DNA of 64,000 nucleotides from Phlebotomus papatasi (Eukaryota > Arthropoda > Insecta > Diptera > Psychodidae): contig NC_077223.1 of NCBI RefSeq assembly GCF_024763615.1, positions 88,412,627 through 88,476,626 on the forward strand, written 5' to 3'. Below, piece after piece: positions 1-11,525 of this stretch. The notes beneath the pieces were generated by a model that saw only the letters and a program-made list of their open reading frames with translations, was not told the DNA's origin and made no database searches. Every line of letters starts with the position of its first letter. The stretch's first letter is position 1. Made by a program: the position numbers and the translations under genes.

Positions 1-26
1 TAACTTTTACATTTGTAACTTTTTAT

Positions 27-60
27 ATAGGGGAAGGCTTTCAGGCTTCGCACACACTAA
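27..60 (+). repeat. End fragment of GGGGAAGGCTT MITE family
   Basis: A single terminal piece of the MITE family seen in full at 57600-57798 (end motif GGGGAAGGCTTTCAGGCTTC followed by CACAC). No matching right end is visible nearby, so it is a solo end or a truncated copy. A similar solo end lies at 2878-2960. Confidence 0.6.
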
Positions 61-124
61 CAACTGTTTTCGTACAATCAGTAGATACGGGCAGCGACAG
101 TTAAACTGCGGAATATAATATATG

Positions 125-451
125 TACAGTAAAAAAATGTTTGGCTGCTTTACCATGATTTTCATTGTAAATTTTACATTAAACTTGTATTCGTGTGTAC
201 TAATACACATTTGTGTAATTTGTACACATTTTGTCTGAAAACTGTGTAATTTTACACGAAATATGTAAGAAAATATACAAAACTGTGTAATCATTCCCAG
301 TTGATTACACGGTTTACAATTACATAAAATTTAAATTACACATTTTTGAATTACACGTTTTGTTGAAATACATAATTTGTGTAACTTTACAAGAATAATC
401 GTGGTAAAAAAGCAAATCAATGATTATCTTTGTAATTTTTTTTACTGTGTG
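125..451. mobile_element. ACAGTAAAAA-ended MITE, copy 1
   Basis: A non-coding AT-rich element starting with TACAGTAAAAAA and ending with TTTTTTACTGTGT, so its ends are inverted repeats. The inversion extends imperfectly inward: TTTACCATGATTTTC on the left corresponds to a TTTACCACGATTATTC match on the opposite strand at the right. The interior is rich in TGTGTAAT / ATTACACA words. Copy 2 lies at 605-1077 in the same orientation. Confidence 0.7.
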
Positions 452-604
452 GGATCCTAAAGAACACTATTAAGAAATGTGGTCTACATAAATTTTTCGC
501 AGATTTTAGTTTTGACGGTTGTGACAAATAACTGCGCTGCGAACAAGGAAGCTTGGCTATTATTACAACAAAATTATCCCCACCTTACTTGTTACGGTTG
601 CATG

Positions 605-1077
605 CACAGTAAAAAATTTTTGGCTGATTTACCATGATTTTCACTGTAAATTTTGCATTAAACGTGTATTTGTATGTATACTAGTAGACATTCATGTAAT
701 TTCTACACATTTTGTCTGTAAACTGTGTAATGGTACACAAAATCTGTAACAAAATGTACACACCTGTGTAATTATTCGCTAATTTCGCCATACGGTGAAA
801 AAAGACGAAATGAAAGTTAAATTTGATACCGTGAGACGTATAAAACCACTTCCGTTACAGTATTCTCGCTATTTTCGCATTAGCAACAGAACATTACTTA
901 AAAAGTATAATATTTCATCATTTAATTGATTACACAGTTTACGATTACATGAAATTTAAATTACACATTTTCAGAATACTCGTTTTGCTCAAATTACATA
1001 ATTTGAGTAACTTTACAAGAATAATCGTGGTAAAAAAGCAAACCAACGATTATCTTTGTAATTTTTTTTACTGTGTG
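605..1077. mobile_element. ACAGTAAAAA-ended MITE, copy 2 with insertion
   Basis: This matches copy 1 (125-451) along both halves, starting CACAGTAAAAAA and ending TTTTTTACTGTGTG. Between about 777 and 927 it carries roughly 150 bp that copy 1 lacks, so one copy gained or lost a segment. The 150 to 280 bp of flanking sequence (452-604 and 1078-1466) show no gene. Confidence 0.7.
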
Positions 1078-1466
1078 GCACATTGCCTTAATCTGATCCT
1101 TATGGACTTCTTGGATGTGGATAATTTCAAAACCATCAAAATCGTAATAATTTCGTAAATTTCGAAATCGTAACACGGCTTTAAAATCTAGAATATTCTA
1201 AATCAAAGCTCTCCGATGATGAATTAGCTTGAAATTCAACAACATCATACTTGTACAAATTAGAACATGCAACCCGTTAAAAACGATTCCGTCACCGACA
1301 TCGATGACTCAAAAATAAAATTTTTAATAATGGTCCTTATTAAAAATTGTAATAAGGAATCTGACCTCCATATTGACTATTTCGATACTATCGATAAATC
1401 TGTTTCTGTTACATTTAGTAAATGACAGATTTTTAAATATTATTGAACCATTTATTGTACCGTTCC

Positions 1467-1989
1467 TTAACCCTTTAAGGACGATTGGAACACCGGTGTC
1501 CCAGAAAGTTAATAATTTTTCCTGACTACCTAAAGTTATTTTTTCCTTATGTTTGTACGTTTTTGCAAAGTAGAAGGTTGAAGGAATCTAGGATATTTTT
1601 TGCGAATCTCTAGCTATTTGTTATATAGTAAATTTTTAAGCTGAAAAATCACGAATTTTTAAATTATCATAATGAAAATTAATTTTAATTATTTTTTATA
1701 TTTCGAATTTTTTTTAAGCAAAACCATTTTGAAAAAAGAAACTACAATACTCAAACATAATATTTTTCTTTAAAGTGGAAATTATCTGTCATTGGTATTG
1801 TCAGAAAAATTACTTAAATTTTTAGGCTATTTTTGTCCCTATCGCTGATAGAAGAAAAAAATACACCGAATCAGACTCTGTTGGATTTTCTAAGGTTAGA
1901 TGTAAGACCTTTTACTGATTTTGTTGATTAGTATAATTTTTATTGCTGATTTTCGGTCCGCGTAAACTGTCTTATCGTTAAAGGGTTAA
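1467..1989. mobile_element. piggyBac-like non-autonomous element (TTAA target)
   Basis: TTAA at 1467-1470 is followed by CCCTTTAAGGACG. The right end reads CGTTAAAGGG followed by TTAA at 1986-1989. A TTAA duplication with CCCTTTAA-type termini is the signature of the piggyBac superfamily. There is no long ORF in the roughly 515 bp, so it would need a transposase from elsewhere. Called from the ends only. Confidence 0.6.
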
Positions 1990-2877
1990 AGAATGTGACT
2001 GTTGATAGACTATTTATAAAAAGTATATGGCTTGGCTATCTTTTATTTCTTTCAGAAACGACAGTCGATATTGTCCAAAAGAAATTATCATGTCATTATC
2101 CGGTTCAATATATCTTTACAAGTAGCTGAAGCTATTGTGAATGGCTAAAAGCTATGCACAGGTGGCTAAAAATGTAGTTATAGTAAGGTAGGGTAACTGG
2201 ATCGTTTTCCGAAGAGTGCTACTTAAACGCTTGTTTTTGGACTGATGAAATTCTTTTTTACATCTTCTAAATCCATAGAATTATTCACTGTTTCATTCAG
2301 AAACATAATATAAAAAAATATCAAAAATATTAAAGAAAATTTATAAAATAATGATAATACTGAAATAAGTCAGCATGCACTAACTGGGTCGCCTTTTCGC
2401 TAATTCACTTTTAATTAAAACTATGGATTTAAAATACTTTAAAATTTAAATACTAAAATTTAAAATACTAGGAAAAAACAATAAATGTTTTGAATCAACC
2501 ACCTGTCATTAGCGAACATATCATTGCTAGAAATTTTTTAGTAAAGAACCCAGATGTCACAAGATTGAAATGAGTCGAATACATTCACTTATTTAATGGA
2601 TAAAAATAATATTTTTGCTTTTTCACAAACTTGAATAGTTATATTATGTTACTGTAGTGACTATATAACGAAAATAAAAATAAAAATATTATTTTAAGTG
2701 GATTAATCATAAACGATCCAGATAGCGAAGCGCCCGGATTAGCACACTTGACTATATATTTAGATAATTCAATTTAGGAAAATCTATATTGAACTAGTAC
2801 AGTATCAACAGGGTTAATATTAGTGCAGGTTCACACATACATGGTTTTCAAAAACATAAAATTTGGCGACAACAAAT
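1990..2877. other. Non-coding AT-rich stretch
   Basis: No ORF with coding character. A weak inverted match (GGATCGTTTTC near 2200 and AAACGATCC near 2710) with tracts of similar low-complexity sequence hints at another decayed inverted-repeat element, but boundaries cannot be set. Confidence 0.3.
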
Positions 2878-2960
2878 TAGGGGAAGGCTTTGAGGCTTCG
2901 CACACCCTCTAGCTTCGGACATTTCATATTTTTTCCATAGTTTTTTTTTAATGAATCTAA
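2878..2960 (+). repeat. Solo left end of GGGGAAGGCTT MITE family
   Basis: The end motif is followed by the GCTTCGGACATTTCATATTTTTTCC segment (in pieces) and the TTTAATGAATCTAAATC word found in the other copies. The right terminus is missing. Sequence at 3055-3125 is a separate decayed half of the GGCTCCGGCACAC family. Confidence 0.5.
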
Positions 2961-3404
2961 ATCAATCTAAACCAATGCAAACGATAGTTTCAACCAATGC
3001 AACCAATATGCAATTTAATTTAGTTAAATCTAATTTTAAGAACCATGAGATAGAGAAGTTCAAAACGTTCAACAAAGAAAAGGGATGTGAATTTTGATTG
3101 TATGACATTTTTCTGATCTTAAAGCTTTTTTTGCATTTTTACGTTAGATAAGCATCCTACAGGGTGAATTACCACTTTGTGCGTTTGAACCAAAATATTC
3201 AGTTTAAAATTGTTTATTTAACGTAACGTTGAAAAATTGCAAACAGAAAAATTAATCTAAATTTTGCAAATATCTCAAAACCGAACCAAAACTTTATTTA
3301 TTTTATAGTGTATTGAAGTATTGCAAAGTTGTAAATCCACTACTTCAATCATCCCTATCGTCCCTATTTTTTTTTTTTAAATAAACTTGACTTTAGTTTA
3401 TTAT

Positions 3405-3643
3405 GGCTCCGGCACACATTTTAGATCAGGAAAATTTCATAAAATCAAAATTCACTCTTTTACACTTACTACTCTTTTGCACTCTTCTTCTTTTGAACAT
3501 CACACCAAATTAAATTTAGTTCAGTCCGTTCAGTCCAATTTTGAGTTCGAAAGAGCAAGATAAGACTTATGCAAATCTTTTGAGAAAGGGACGCGAATTT
3601 TGTTTTGATGAAATTTTACCGATCTAAAAGTGTGCCGGAGGAA
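3405..3643. mobile_element. GGCTCCGGCACAC MITE copy
   Basis: Left end GGCTCCGGCACACATTTTAG followed by ATCAGGAAAATTTCAT; right end ATGAAATTTTACCGATCTAA followed by AAGTGTGCCGGAGG. The two halves are a long imperfect inverted repeat around a centre with many CTCTTC/GAAGAG words. The family recurs at 28693-28952 and in a cluster at 33141-33862. Confidence 0.7.
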
Positions 3644-4329
3644 TTAGCAAATTTATTGAGATAAAGCATCTGACAAACCCATCTTTCCCTTAATGTATAG
3701 CTTATGTAAAGATATCAAGTCTTTAGAGTTTAGAGCAACACCTGTTCTGAAATCTGAAGCTGGAAATAAACGTTTTAAACTTAAATTAAAAAAAAGACCT
3801 AAATATTTTTATAGTTATTATTTGGATCATCCAACCGATTAATCTCCAACACGGTATTCCAGATTTATCCAAAATTTACCTAAAAGCAAATTACCTTTAC
3901 CGACAGCACAATATGGTAATCATATTCTACAATGTATAACAAATTCTCAGACTCTTTGCAGAATAATCAAGAGATAAATCTCTGAACAATTGACGAGTTT
4001 AGTGCATATTTTACGAACTCTACCTCTCACTGTTTGAAAGTGAATTCACAGGAGATAAATTGAATATGATATTCCGTTGAAAATGAATTTGTTCTATTTT
4101 AGAAACAAGTATAAAACCAACCACATGTCAATAGAGTCATTAACTAGTTTTGCAAGTGAGTTTTTCTTCAACTCTCAAATGCCGTATATATGAGAATTAT
4201 AAAACACTTTTTAATTTGTGCCTTTGGCGACAAAATCGCTATATTATGTGCTCGAAGAGAGTAATGAACTTATATTCCGAGTTTGCTTGAACTTTTTCGA
4301 AGTAGCAATTTCGAAAAAATTGGATAGAT
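3644..4329. other. No gene visible
   Basis: AT-rich spacer without a convincing ORF or repeat boundary. Confidence 0.3.
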
Positions 4330-4652
4330 TTTGTTAAGAGATCATAACAGCACTGTCCTCCTTCTTATCAGCTCGATAATAAGAAGCCGAAGCGGAGAAG
4401 TGGCTCTGAAAAAGCGGAACATTTGTCAGGGAATGCCTGTTTTATGCCAGAGAAGAAGAGCCAAAGACGCAGAAGACCCAGAAGAAGGCGAGAACGTGGT
4501 GAAAGAACTCATCATTGACTCAGTGTTAGTGCAGCAGAGTATACTTAAAAGTGGGACAAAGAGAAAGCGCAATGCATTTGCACTGCATAGTATTTTTCGT
4601 GCAGACGCCGTGTAAACATCTACCTCTGGGAAGAAGACTCTCGGATATCCAG
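4330..4652 (+). other. Candidate orphan 5' exon ending in a consensus splice donor
   Basis: This block is clearly richer in G+C and purines than its surroundings and ends at 4652 in CCAG followed by GTAAGTCT, a full consensus 5' splice site. It contains an open frame of 94 codons (4331-4615) and a second frame that stays open up to the donor from an ATG near 4572. I recognise no domain in either. It could be a first non-coding exon of the CRAL-TRIO gene downstream or the start of an unrelated transcript. RNA data would decide. Confidence 0.25.
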
Positions 4653-5434
4653 GTAAGTCTAATTGGGACATATAAGATTCACCTTGAGCCACTATTCAGA
4701 TCCTCTCTACTGTCTTTTGTCTCTCAATCGATCACCATATAATCTTGTGGTATTTTGGAGGGAAAATGGAAATAAGCTCCGCTGCATCGATTCTCTTTAT
4801 ATAGCGATGTTGTCCACAATAGTGCATTGAAAAGTGCTTCTCACACACTCACCACACCGCTCGTTTTAATACCTCAATATCAACATTTACGGATAAATTT
4901 CTTTCCCTCCCCATAGCACCTTTTCTCAAAGTTGATTTTTTTTCTTGTGTGAAATTTTCAAGAGGAAATGTGATAATTTTCATGCAATTTAATGTCTTTC
5001 CGCACAAAACTTCTCAATAATACCAATCAATTGTCTTTTTCATGCATTTTAGAAACCATTTCCACCTGAATAATTTCAATCTCTTGTGTACTGAGTGAGA
5101 TTTCTAAATATCTAATTTTTGGGTTATTCAATTTCATGGACATCAAGTTGATTTTTAAATGTTAATTAGAAAAATCGCAATTGAGACCTTGAACTAAACC
5201 CTTAAGAAATGTGTTAAGAATGCAGCTATGAATTATTTAAAACTTAGATTAATTTCTAAATTCACACATTAGCATACGCAGCATTTGTCTTTTAACTGTT
5301 TATTTCTCAATTTCCAGCAAAGTCATCCTGCCTTTTGAACCAATTTCAAGCAATTTTAAACTTCCATTAGATTACTATCAAATAATTTAATGCTACATTT
5401 ACGTTCAATAAAAAATACAAAGCTTTGCTTATTA
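4653..5434. other. No gene visible
   Basis: AT-rich sequence following the donor at 4653. No ORF with coding character and no repeat boundary recognised. Confidence 0.3.
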
Positions 5435-6337
5435 CTCCCTCCGTTCCGAAATAAGTCGTACGTTTGACGAAAAATTAGGGATTAAGGAATGGTTTCAGAG
5501 AATATTTTTGTAATTTGCAAATATCTTATGTATGAACTATCCTCCATGTTCAGGGATAATATGGGGATCCTATCACGATGGTAAGTTGAGGAATCGATGT
5601 GTTGAAGTTGTCAATTTTTCGCGTTTTTTTCAAAGAGCTCCGGTAGATAGTTAATTACTAATAAATGGAGTGTGATTAACATTAGAGGCTAGAATTTGTT
5701 CTAAATTTTTAGTATGCAGAAGTAGAACTCAACAGTTATTACCGATATGATATTTTTTATATCCCAAATTTTGCAGAATGAACAATAAAAAGAGCATTCT
5801 TTTTTATGGGTTCGAATATCTGGGTGCAAAATGGTGAGAGATAGGGGCTTGGGACCTTCAGCGGACCCCCCATAAGTTGACCCTAGGACAATTTATATGT
5901 TTCTCTAAAACATATCCAGAATTGAAGAAAAAATCGCACGACGTGTTTTCGAGCAATCCCAAAAAACATGATTTTGGAGGGGAAGGGGAGGGGTGGGGGC
6001 AAAATAAAGGATATATTAATGGTCCCAGGGTCAACTTATGGGGGGTCTCCCGAAGGTCCCAAGTCTGTATCTCTCACCATTCTACACCTATTTTAGATTG
6101 AAAATAAAACGCAAAAAATAAGGCATTTTTAAGAAATTCGTTCCTCAACATACCATCATGATTGGACCCCAATTTTAGTGCTGAACATTAACAATAATTC
6201 TTCTGATACACAAACTTTCTGATACACAAAACATTTACCAACAAACTTTTCCTTAATCCCAATTTTTTCCAAACGTATGACTTATTTCGGAACAAGAATT
6301 TTTCCCAAACGTACGACTTATTTCGGAACGGAGGGAG
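5435..6337. mobile_element. TIR element with CTCCCTCCGTTCC ends
   Basis: Starts TA-CTCCCTCCGTTCCGAAAT and ends with its reverse complement (ATTTCGGAACGGAGGGAG-TA). The TIR extends through AAGTCGTACGTTTG, about 32 bp. TA flanks fit the Tc1/mariner superfamily. Inside, 5810-6100 is a second inverted arrangement around CATAAGTTGACCC / GGGTCAACTTATG. No complete transposase ORF. A related internal segment lies at about 59860-60010 in reverse orientation. Confidence 0.65.
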
Positions 6338-6361
6338 TATTTGATAGCTCCATTCTTGGTG

Positions 6362-6615
6362 CGGGTCAAAATCCCGAACGACAATATCCTGCCGAATGTC
6401 GAAATCTCGAAAATTCAAAATCCCAAAAAGCCAAAATTCTAAAAATCAATTCTCAAATAAAAAACAAAATCCCAAATATCAAAATCTCGAAAGTTCAAAA
6501 TCCCGAAAAGCCAAAATCCGGAAAAGCCAAAATTCCGAAAAAACAAATTCCCGAACGTCAAAATTCCGAAAGTCAAAATCCCAATTTCCAAAATACCGAA
6601 AAGCCAAGATCTTGG
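6362..6615 (+). repeat. Degenerate minisatellite (AAAATCCCGAAAAGCC-type unit)
   Basis: About fifteen imperfect units of 15-18 bp built on AAAATCCCGAAAAGCC. It makes long open frames on the plus strand (Lys/Ser/Asn/Pro-rich), which I do not regard as genes. The same unit in the opposite orientation occupies 63866-64000, inside an intron of the channel gene. 6701-6750 is a small fragment related to the 25116-26930 element. Confidence 0.65.
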
Positions 6616-7013
6616 AATTCAGATCATAGCAACCACGAAGGGACACAAGCCCCTAACCAAATCAAAAATAAATTTAAATAGAAAAAAATGAAAATTAAAT
6701 TTGTGACCCCTTATACCTCGGGTCAGGGGGGTCAGGAGGGGCTTAATTTTTTTTAAATCAAAAGCTCTTATGCCGTTTTTGCCTATATGTCCATAAGACA
6801 AGCTATAACAAACTAAAATTTGACATCGATTGATGCTATAAGTACTTACAGTAAACAGTACTTACAGTATACTTACAGTCAAATACACAGTATAGTACAG
6901 TAGTTATAGTCAAATTCGGGCATTTGGGACCGATATGTCACCCGAATTAGAAAGAAATTCGGGTATCAAATTATTTGAAATGCAACGATTTTTTATTCAT
7001 CTGCAAACACATA

Positions 7014-7442
7014 GGGTAAGTGTGCCAAATTTCGACATAGTTGCATGCAAACGCCAAAGTCTCAAGTTTGAAATGTAATATATTTAATAGAAATTGATTT
7101 TTTTCATTCCTTCTACTTAAGGAGTGTTGCTAGGAACCTTGTAGACAGTTTATCGTCTTTATTTACTTTAAAATCATTCTTAATACATTTTAAAAAATGA
7201 ATAAAAATGTAGACATAGCTTTGGTGCTCTATTTCGGCCACCTTCATTCTCATAGTTCTTTGCCCTTCGGGAATTCTTCCAATGTCTTATTCACGTCATC
7301 TCGTTTGTCGAAGCTACATTTTTTGTTATTCTTTTGCGTTGTATAATCTCTGGAGTATATAAAAACTAAAAATTCATGAAAATTCGAGGAACTAAAAAGG
7401 TGGCCGGAATTGCAAACTGGCCGGAATTTGGCACACTTACCC
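7014..7442. mobile_element. GGGTAAGTGTGCC MITE, copy 1
   Basis: Begins TA-GGGTAAGTGTGCCAAATTTC and ends GAATTTGGCACACTTACCC-TA, a clean TIR with TA target duplication (Tc1/mariner type). The interior matches 14244-14666 over its whole length, including a GGCCGGAAT word next to the right end. It may itself sit inside an older element with TACAGTAG ends (about 6890 to 7660). Confidence 0.75.
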
Positions 7443-7660
7443 TATTGAGTTCACATACTGTAAATTTCATGAAAATCTCTTAATAATGCATAAACCACAT
7501 CAAAACTAAGACAAACCATGGCAAATTTGGGCATATTTGCTTCATTTGATAATCATAATTTGAAAAATGTCATCAAACTTTTTTCGAATTTAACTTCCCC
7601 CCTAATTAAAAAGTAGCCCGATTTTAAAAGAGCCGAATTAGCGAGAGTCTACTGTAGTTA

Positions 7661-8132
7661 TTGAGAAATCAAAATTTAGAGGTATTCTAAAATGTCGGAA
7701 CGAGGGGATGAATTTGATATTACTTACTTCTAGCTTCCCATCGATACTTTCCGTAAACCACTTCTCGATAAAGATAAAACTGAAAGTGAAACCCATCTAT
7801 TTTGCAAAGCCATCTCTTAAGTAATTCAAATAAAACCAGATTCTCACAAAACTTTTACAAGAATCTTGTGTAGTATTCTTGGTCGATTCGGTTATAATTG
7901 AATATTTTGTTAGTAACATTTTCTGAAGATCCCCAGGTAGCCAAACATCTTATTACTTTTCAACATAGATCAGCTTATTTTACAAGATTTTTACGTGATT
8001 GTTTACGTTTACACCGTTAACAAGATATATTTTTAGACTAGGCTAACTATCACTGCTTGATCTTCAGTCTTACAGTCAAATTGCTCGTGGATAAGTTCAC
8101 AAATATAAAAATGGTAAAAGCACCTAAGGTTA
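7661..8132. other. No gene visible
   Basis: AT-rich spacer with no supported feature. Confidence 0.3.
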
Positions 8133-8350
8133 TACGGGCTAAGACCTGAGGCTTAGCCATATGGCTTAACTTCTCTTATTTCTTATCAGTCAAGATTTTT
8201 TGGAAAAATATGACTTAGGATTGAATATTATGGATAAATGATCTGGGTAATTCTGAAAAATCAATAAAATCGGTTACTATTTTGAAATTTGAGACCTTCG
8301 GGAACTGGGCTAAACCTCAGGTCTAAAGCCGGCCTTAAGCCATATGGGTT
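8133..8350. repeat. Dispersed repeat with AGCCATATGG motifs
   Basis: A roughly 220 bp repeat marked by GACCTGAGGCTTAGCCATAT near its left end and GAACTGGGCTAAACCTCAGG near its right. Other copies or pieces lie at about 11303-11525, 24000-24200, 27030-27190 and 33895-34030. The ends are partly inverted (GACCTGAGGCTTAG versus CTAAACCTCAGGTC), which suggests another MITE family. Confidence 0.5.
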
Positions 8351-9928
8351 AACTTGTCCGATTTCTCATCATTTTTTTTTACGATTGGATATTAAGCTGA
8401 AATAACTCATTATATTGTGCAAAACCACTAAAATTTCCTGTTATTTAGGAAAATTACATGGGCCCTGCGGGGTCTGAAATGGACTCAGCAGCCGGTATAG
8501 GTTTTCTGACTTCAATATACAGATGATCTATCAGAGTCACTAGAGCCAAACAGCCTTGCAGAAAGGACTTTCCATCGTTTAATCGTTTAAAGGAAATATT
8601 AATTTAATCTTCGGAATCTGGGATAAGCATCTAGTCTGAAACTCCTGAAATCCGTTTAAACCCGAAGACATTTAACTCGAGAACTTTTTCAATTATTTTA
8701 TTATGGAGGTTGGTACAATGCTAAGACAGCGATGATCTTAAATTAAGATAGGAGAAAATAAGTCAAAATTAGCCAGCAAATGAAGTTTTTCTTTGCATAT
8801 ATTTTATGAAAAACATGTATTAATCAGACCAATCAGACTAATAAATACGTCAATAAATAAGGAGATAGTTAGTTACTCTGAATAATTAGTAGCTTGTTCA
8901 GTATTATTTCTAAGGAAAACTTTAACACCCAATTGTCTAATTCTACCCCTGACTAATTCTTACATTGTACTTAAGTATATTAAATCTATGCAATAATTAT
9001 GATAAGCCATCAATTTTTGATCTGTTTAAGTATTTAGCTATAACTTTAGTCAAATATTCGTAACACCGTAGTGGATTAAGCATCAAAGCGTATGACTAAA
9101 CCTGTTACATACTTGAAACGAATATGGAGACATTGAAAATGAAACTATGCCATTTCTTTTCAACGGTTGAACAAAAGAATTGAAATGAAACAATATGAAA
9201 GAGAAATTCAATATTTCATCTTATTCACAAGATTGTATTAATAAGATTTTACGAGACTGTAATGCTTACAAACTCGTGCCATAAACGTTTTTATACAGTA
9301 AGCTACCACTCTGCTTAGTAAAAAATTGTAATCATTTTTAAAATATTCAATTTTGTTTATATTAAATATACAAATTTCAATTGGAAATCGATCAAAAATC
9401 CTATTTTCACACCTGAGTTACTTTTATTTATTAAAAATTTACGATTTCTTTCCAATTTCCCATTTACCCACTAAATTTAATTTTGCCTGCTCAAAAATTT
9501 TAATAAAATACTGACCAATATATTGCAAGCCAAACTCATTATTATGCATTATTTTTGTCCCTTCTCTATGTATGTAGTAATAGCTTGTTTTAATTATCAA
9601 ACCAAATTACACCAAAGGAATTTGCATTGCAGTTACCTTGCTATCACATTGCATAGTTAAATTTTATTAAGATTCACATTATCGGTAAATGCATTCAAAT
9701 ATGTTTTTTCACGCTTTCAATGATGAAAACCCTCTAAACATTAATTTATACAGAGAGGAAAACCCAGCCTAGGCCTACAAAATTTGATTTAAATGAACAA
9801 AAATAAAAATATAGCTTCTGTTAATTCATTCTCATTAATTTGGTCAATTAATGAAAAACCATATTCATATACAATTTAAGTCTATTGAAACTGAATTTTG
9901 TGGGCCAAGTCCGGCTTTTTCAGATATA
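8351..9928. other. No gene visible
   Basis: About 1.6 kb of AT-rich sequence without coding character. No repeat boundary was recognised. Confidence 0.3.
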
Positions 9929-10185
9929 CACCCAGCGAAATTTAATTAAGAAGTTTGCATAAAATGTGTGGTGTGGGTCGTGTGTAGATCCGATCAGCCT
10001 AAAATTTTTTTGTACAATATAGGTCTATATAACAACTTTTTCTATGGTAGTGAGCGCGGTTCACTACCATAGAAAAAGTTGTTATACAGACCTATATTGT
10101 ACAAAAAAAATTTAGGCTGATCGGATCTACACACGACCCACACCACCCATTTTATGCAAACTTCTTAATTAAATTTCTCTGGGTG
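9929..10185. mobile_element. Foldback hairpin element, near-perfect palindrome
   Basis: Two arms of about 125 bp each, meeting at a tiny loop around 10055 (GAGCGCGGTTC). They are identical apart from a few substitutions and one-base length differences. The outer ends read TA-CACCCAGCGAAATTTAA and TTAAATTTCTCTGGGTG-TA, consistent with a TA target duplication. The whole unit can fold into a single long hairpin. No ORF. Confidence 0.8.
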
Positions 10186-10624
10186 TATCAACGTAGTGAC
10201 CACCAATGTGAAACGCTATAAAATTTGAATGAGCAGTGTGATAGCAACGTTATGTTTATATTTATAAATAACCAGAATTTGACTTCTTTTCAGACGTCAC
10301 AGGTTATAATGATCCTTATTTGTGAAGCTTTGAAAATCTTTGACAGAAAAAAAGTTATGTGAATTTTGTGTTTTTGAAATTTTCCTTAGAAAATTTTCCC
10401 ATCCTTTAGAAGGTGTGTCAGAGCCATTAAGAACAAATAATAATGTCCAACCTATAATACCATACGCGGCAAAAATAAGGGTAGACAACACAGGAACCAA
10501 ACGCATGCTCTCAATTACCAAAATGAAAGTTCTAGGAACAATATGTGTTTAGTCGTTACGTGAAGGAGTTTAAAGTTTTGATATTCAAGAGGAGTATGAA
10601 ATCCAGGACGTTTTGATATGGTCA
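10186..10624. other. No gene visible
   Basis: Overlapping short frames on both strands (10297-10552) have no recognisable domain. Confidence 0.3.
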
Positions 10625-10790
10625 ATGTCAAGAAAGCGATACTGGAAAGATCATGTAAACCGAATGGACGACGTAGACTTGCGAGAAGGGTTCAATAAAG
10701 GCCCATGGGATCAACCAACAAACTAAGAGGTAGACCACTTAAAAAGTGGTATGAGTCTCGGGATCAGATTCACAACTCCAGCTGATGACC
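10625..10790 (+). pseudogene. Fragment of a non-LTR retrotransposon C-terminal region
   Basis: Translation gives RYWKDHVNRMDD, then after a one-base frame change KLRGRPLKKWYESRDQI before a stop. The pairing of a W-x-DHV-x-RM motif with a GRP-x-KKW motif is typical of the tail of LINE reverse-transcriptase ORFs (the segment after the RT domain in Jockey/RTE-like elements). The fragment is short, frameshifted and has no upstream RT motifs, so it is a dead remnant. Confidence 0.6.
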
Positions 10791-11302
10791 TGTACGATAC
10801 GCCACTATCAAACACTCAACCGATAACAAACAATCATTAGCCCTACTGTGGAAAATCAAGCATTAGCCTAATTAAGGTATAAGTAGAAAAATAAGTCTGT
10901 AAAATGTTAATATCTAAAGTTAATATTTCGTTGCTTGCAACAGCATTCGTTGTAGCTTGCTCCCCAAGAAACAATTTTTTCTTAATATAGTGTTGTAGAA
11001 TTCCTTAAGTAAGGCACTATAGAACCAAAAATCTTTTTATTTGCTTATAATGCTCTTGGTCCCATCACTGAGATTACTATAAGTAAAGTGGCGCACTCTT
11101 AAGGATCTTAAGAGCTCCTATAAGAATTTCTACAGAAAATTCTCACTTTAAGTCTTTTAAAAGTGCACTAAAAGACTTATTTAATACTTGGTTCTATAAG
11201 GCAGCTATTTTGCTTCTTGGGTCATCACCTGAAACAGCGGTTCTAGTAGAAAAGTTTGTGAAGTATATTCAAGCTAACTAAAGCCCAAAATAGACACAGG
11301 GA

Positions 11303-11525
11303 TCGGCTTATACGCGCTTGAGACCTGTGACTTAACCAAATGGCTTAGCTGCTTTAATATTTCAACAATCAAAATTTTTAGGAAAAATTTAACTTAGGAT
11401 TGGATTATTAAGAACAAATGATCTATTAGGTTCTCAAAAAGTAATAAAATTAGTTGATATTTAAGATTTTCAGACCGTAGAGAACTGGGCTAAACCTCTA
11501 GTCTGAAGACCGCTTTAGGGATCAG
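11303..11525. repeat. AGCCATATGG-family dispersed repeat, second copy
   Basis: Shares the GAGACCTG..CTTAACC..ATGGCTTA left part and GAACTGGGCTAAACCTC right part with 8133-8350, and is more diverged. The stretch between (10791-11302) and the one after it (11526-12522) show no gene. Confidence 0.45.

Noticed and set aside
6277..6681. 134-codon Lys/Ser/Pro-rich ORF
   Set aside because: Translation of the degenerate AAAATCCCGAAAAGCC minisatellite.
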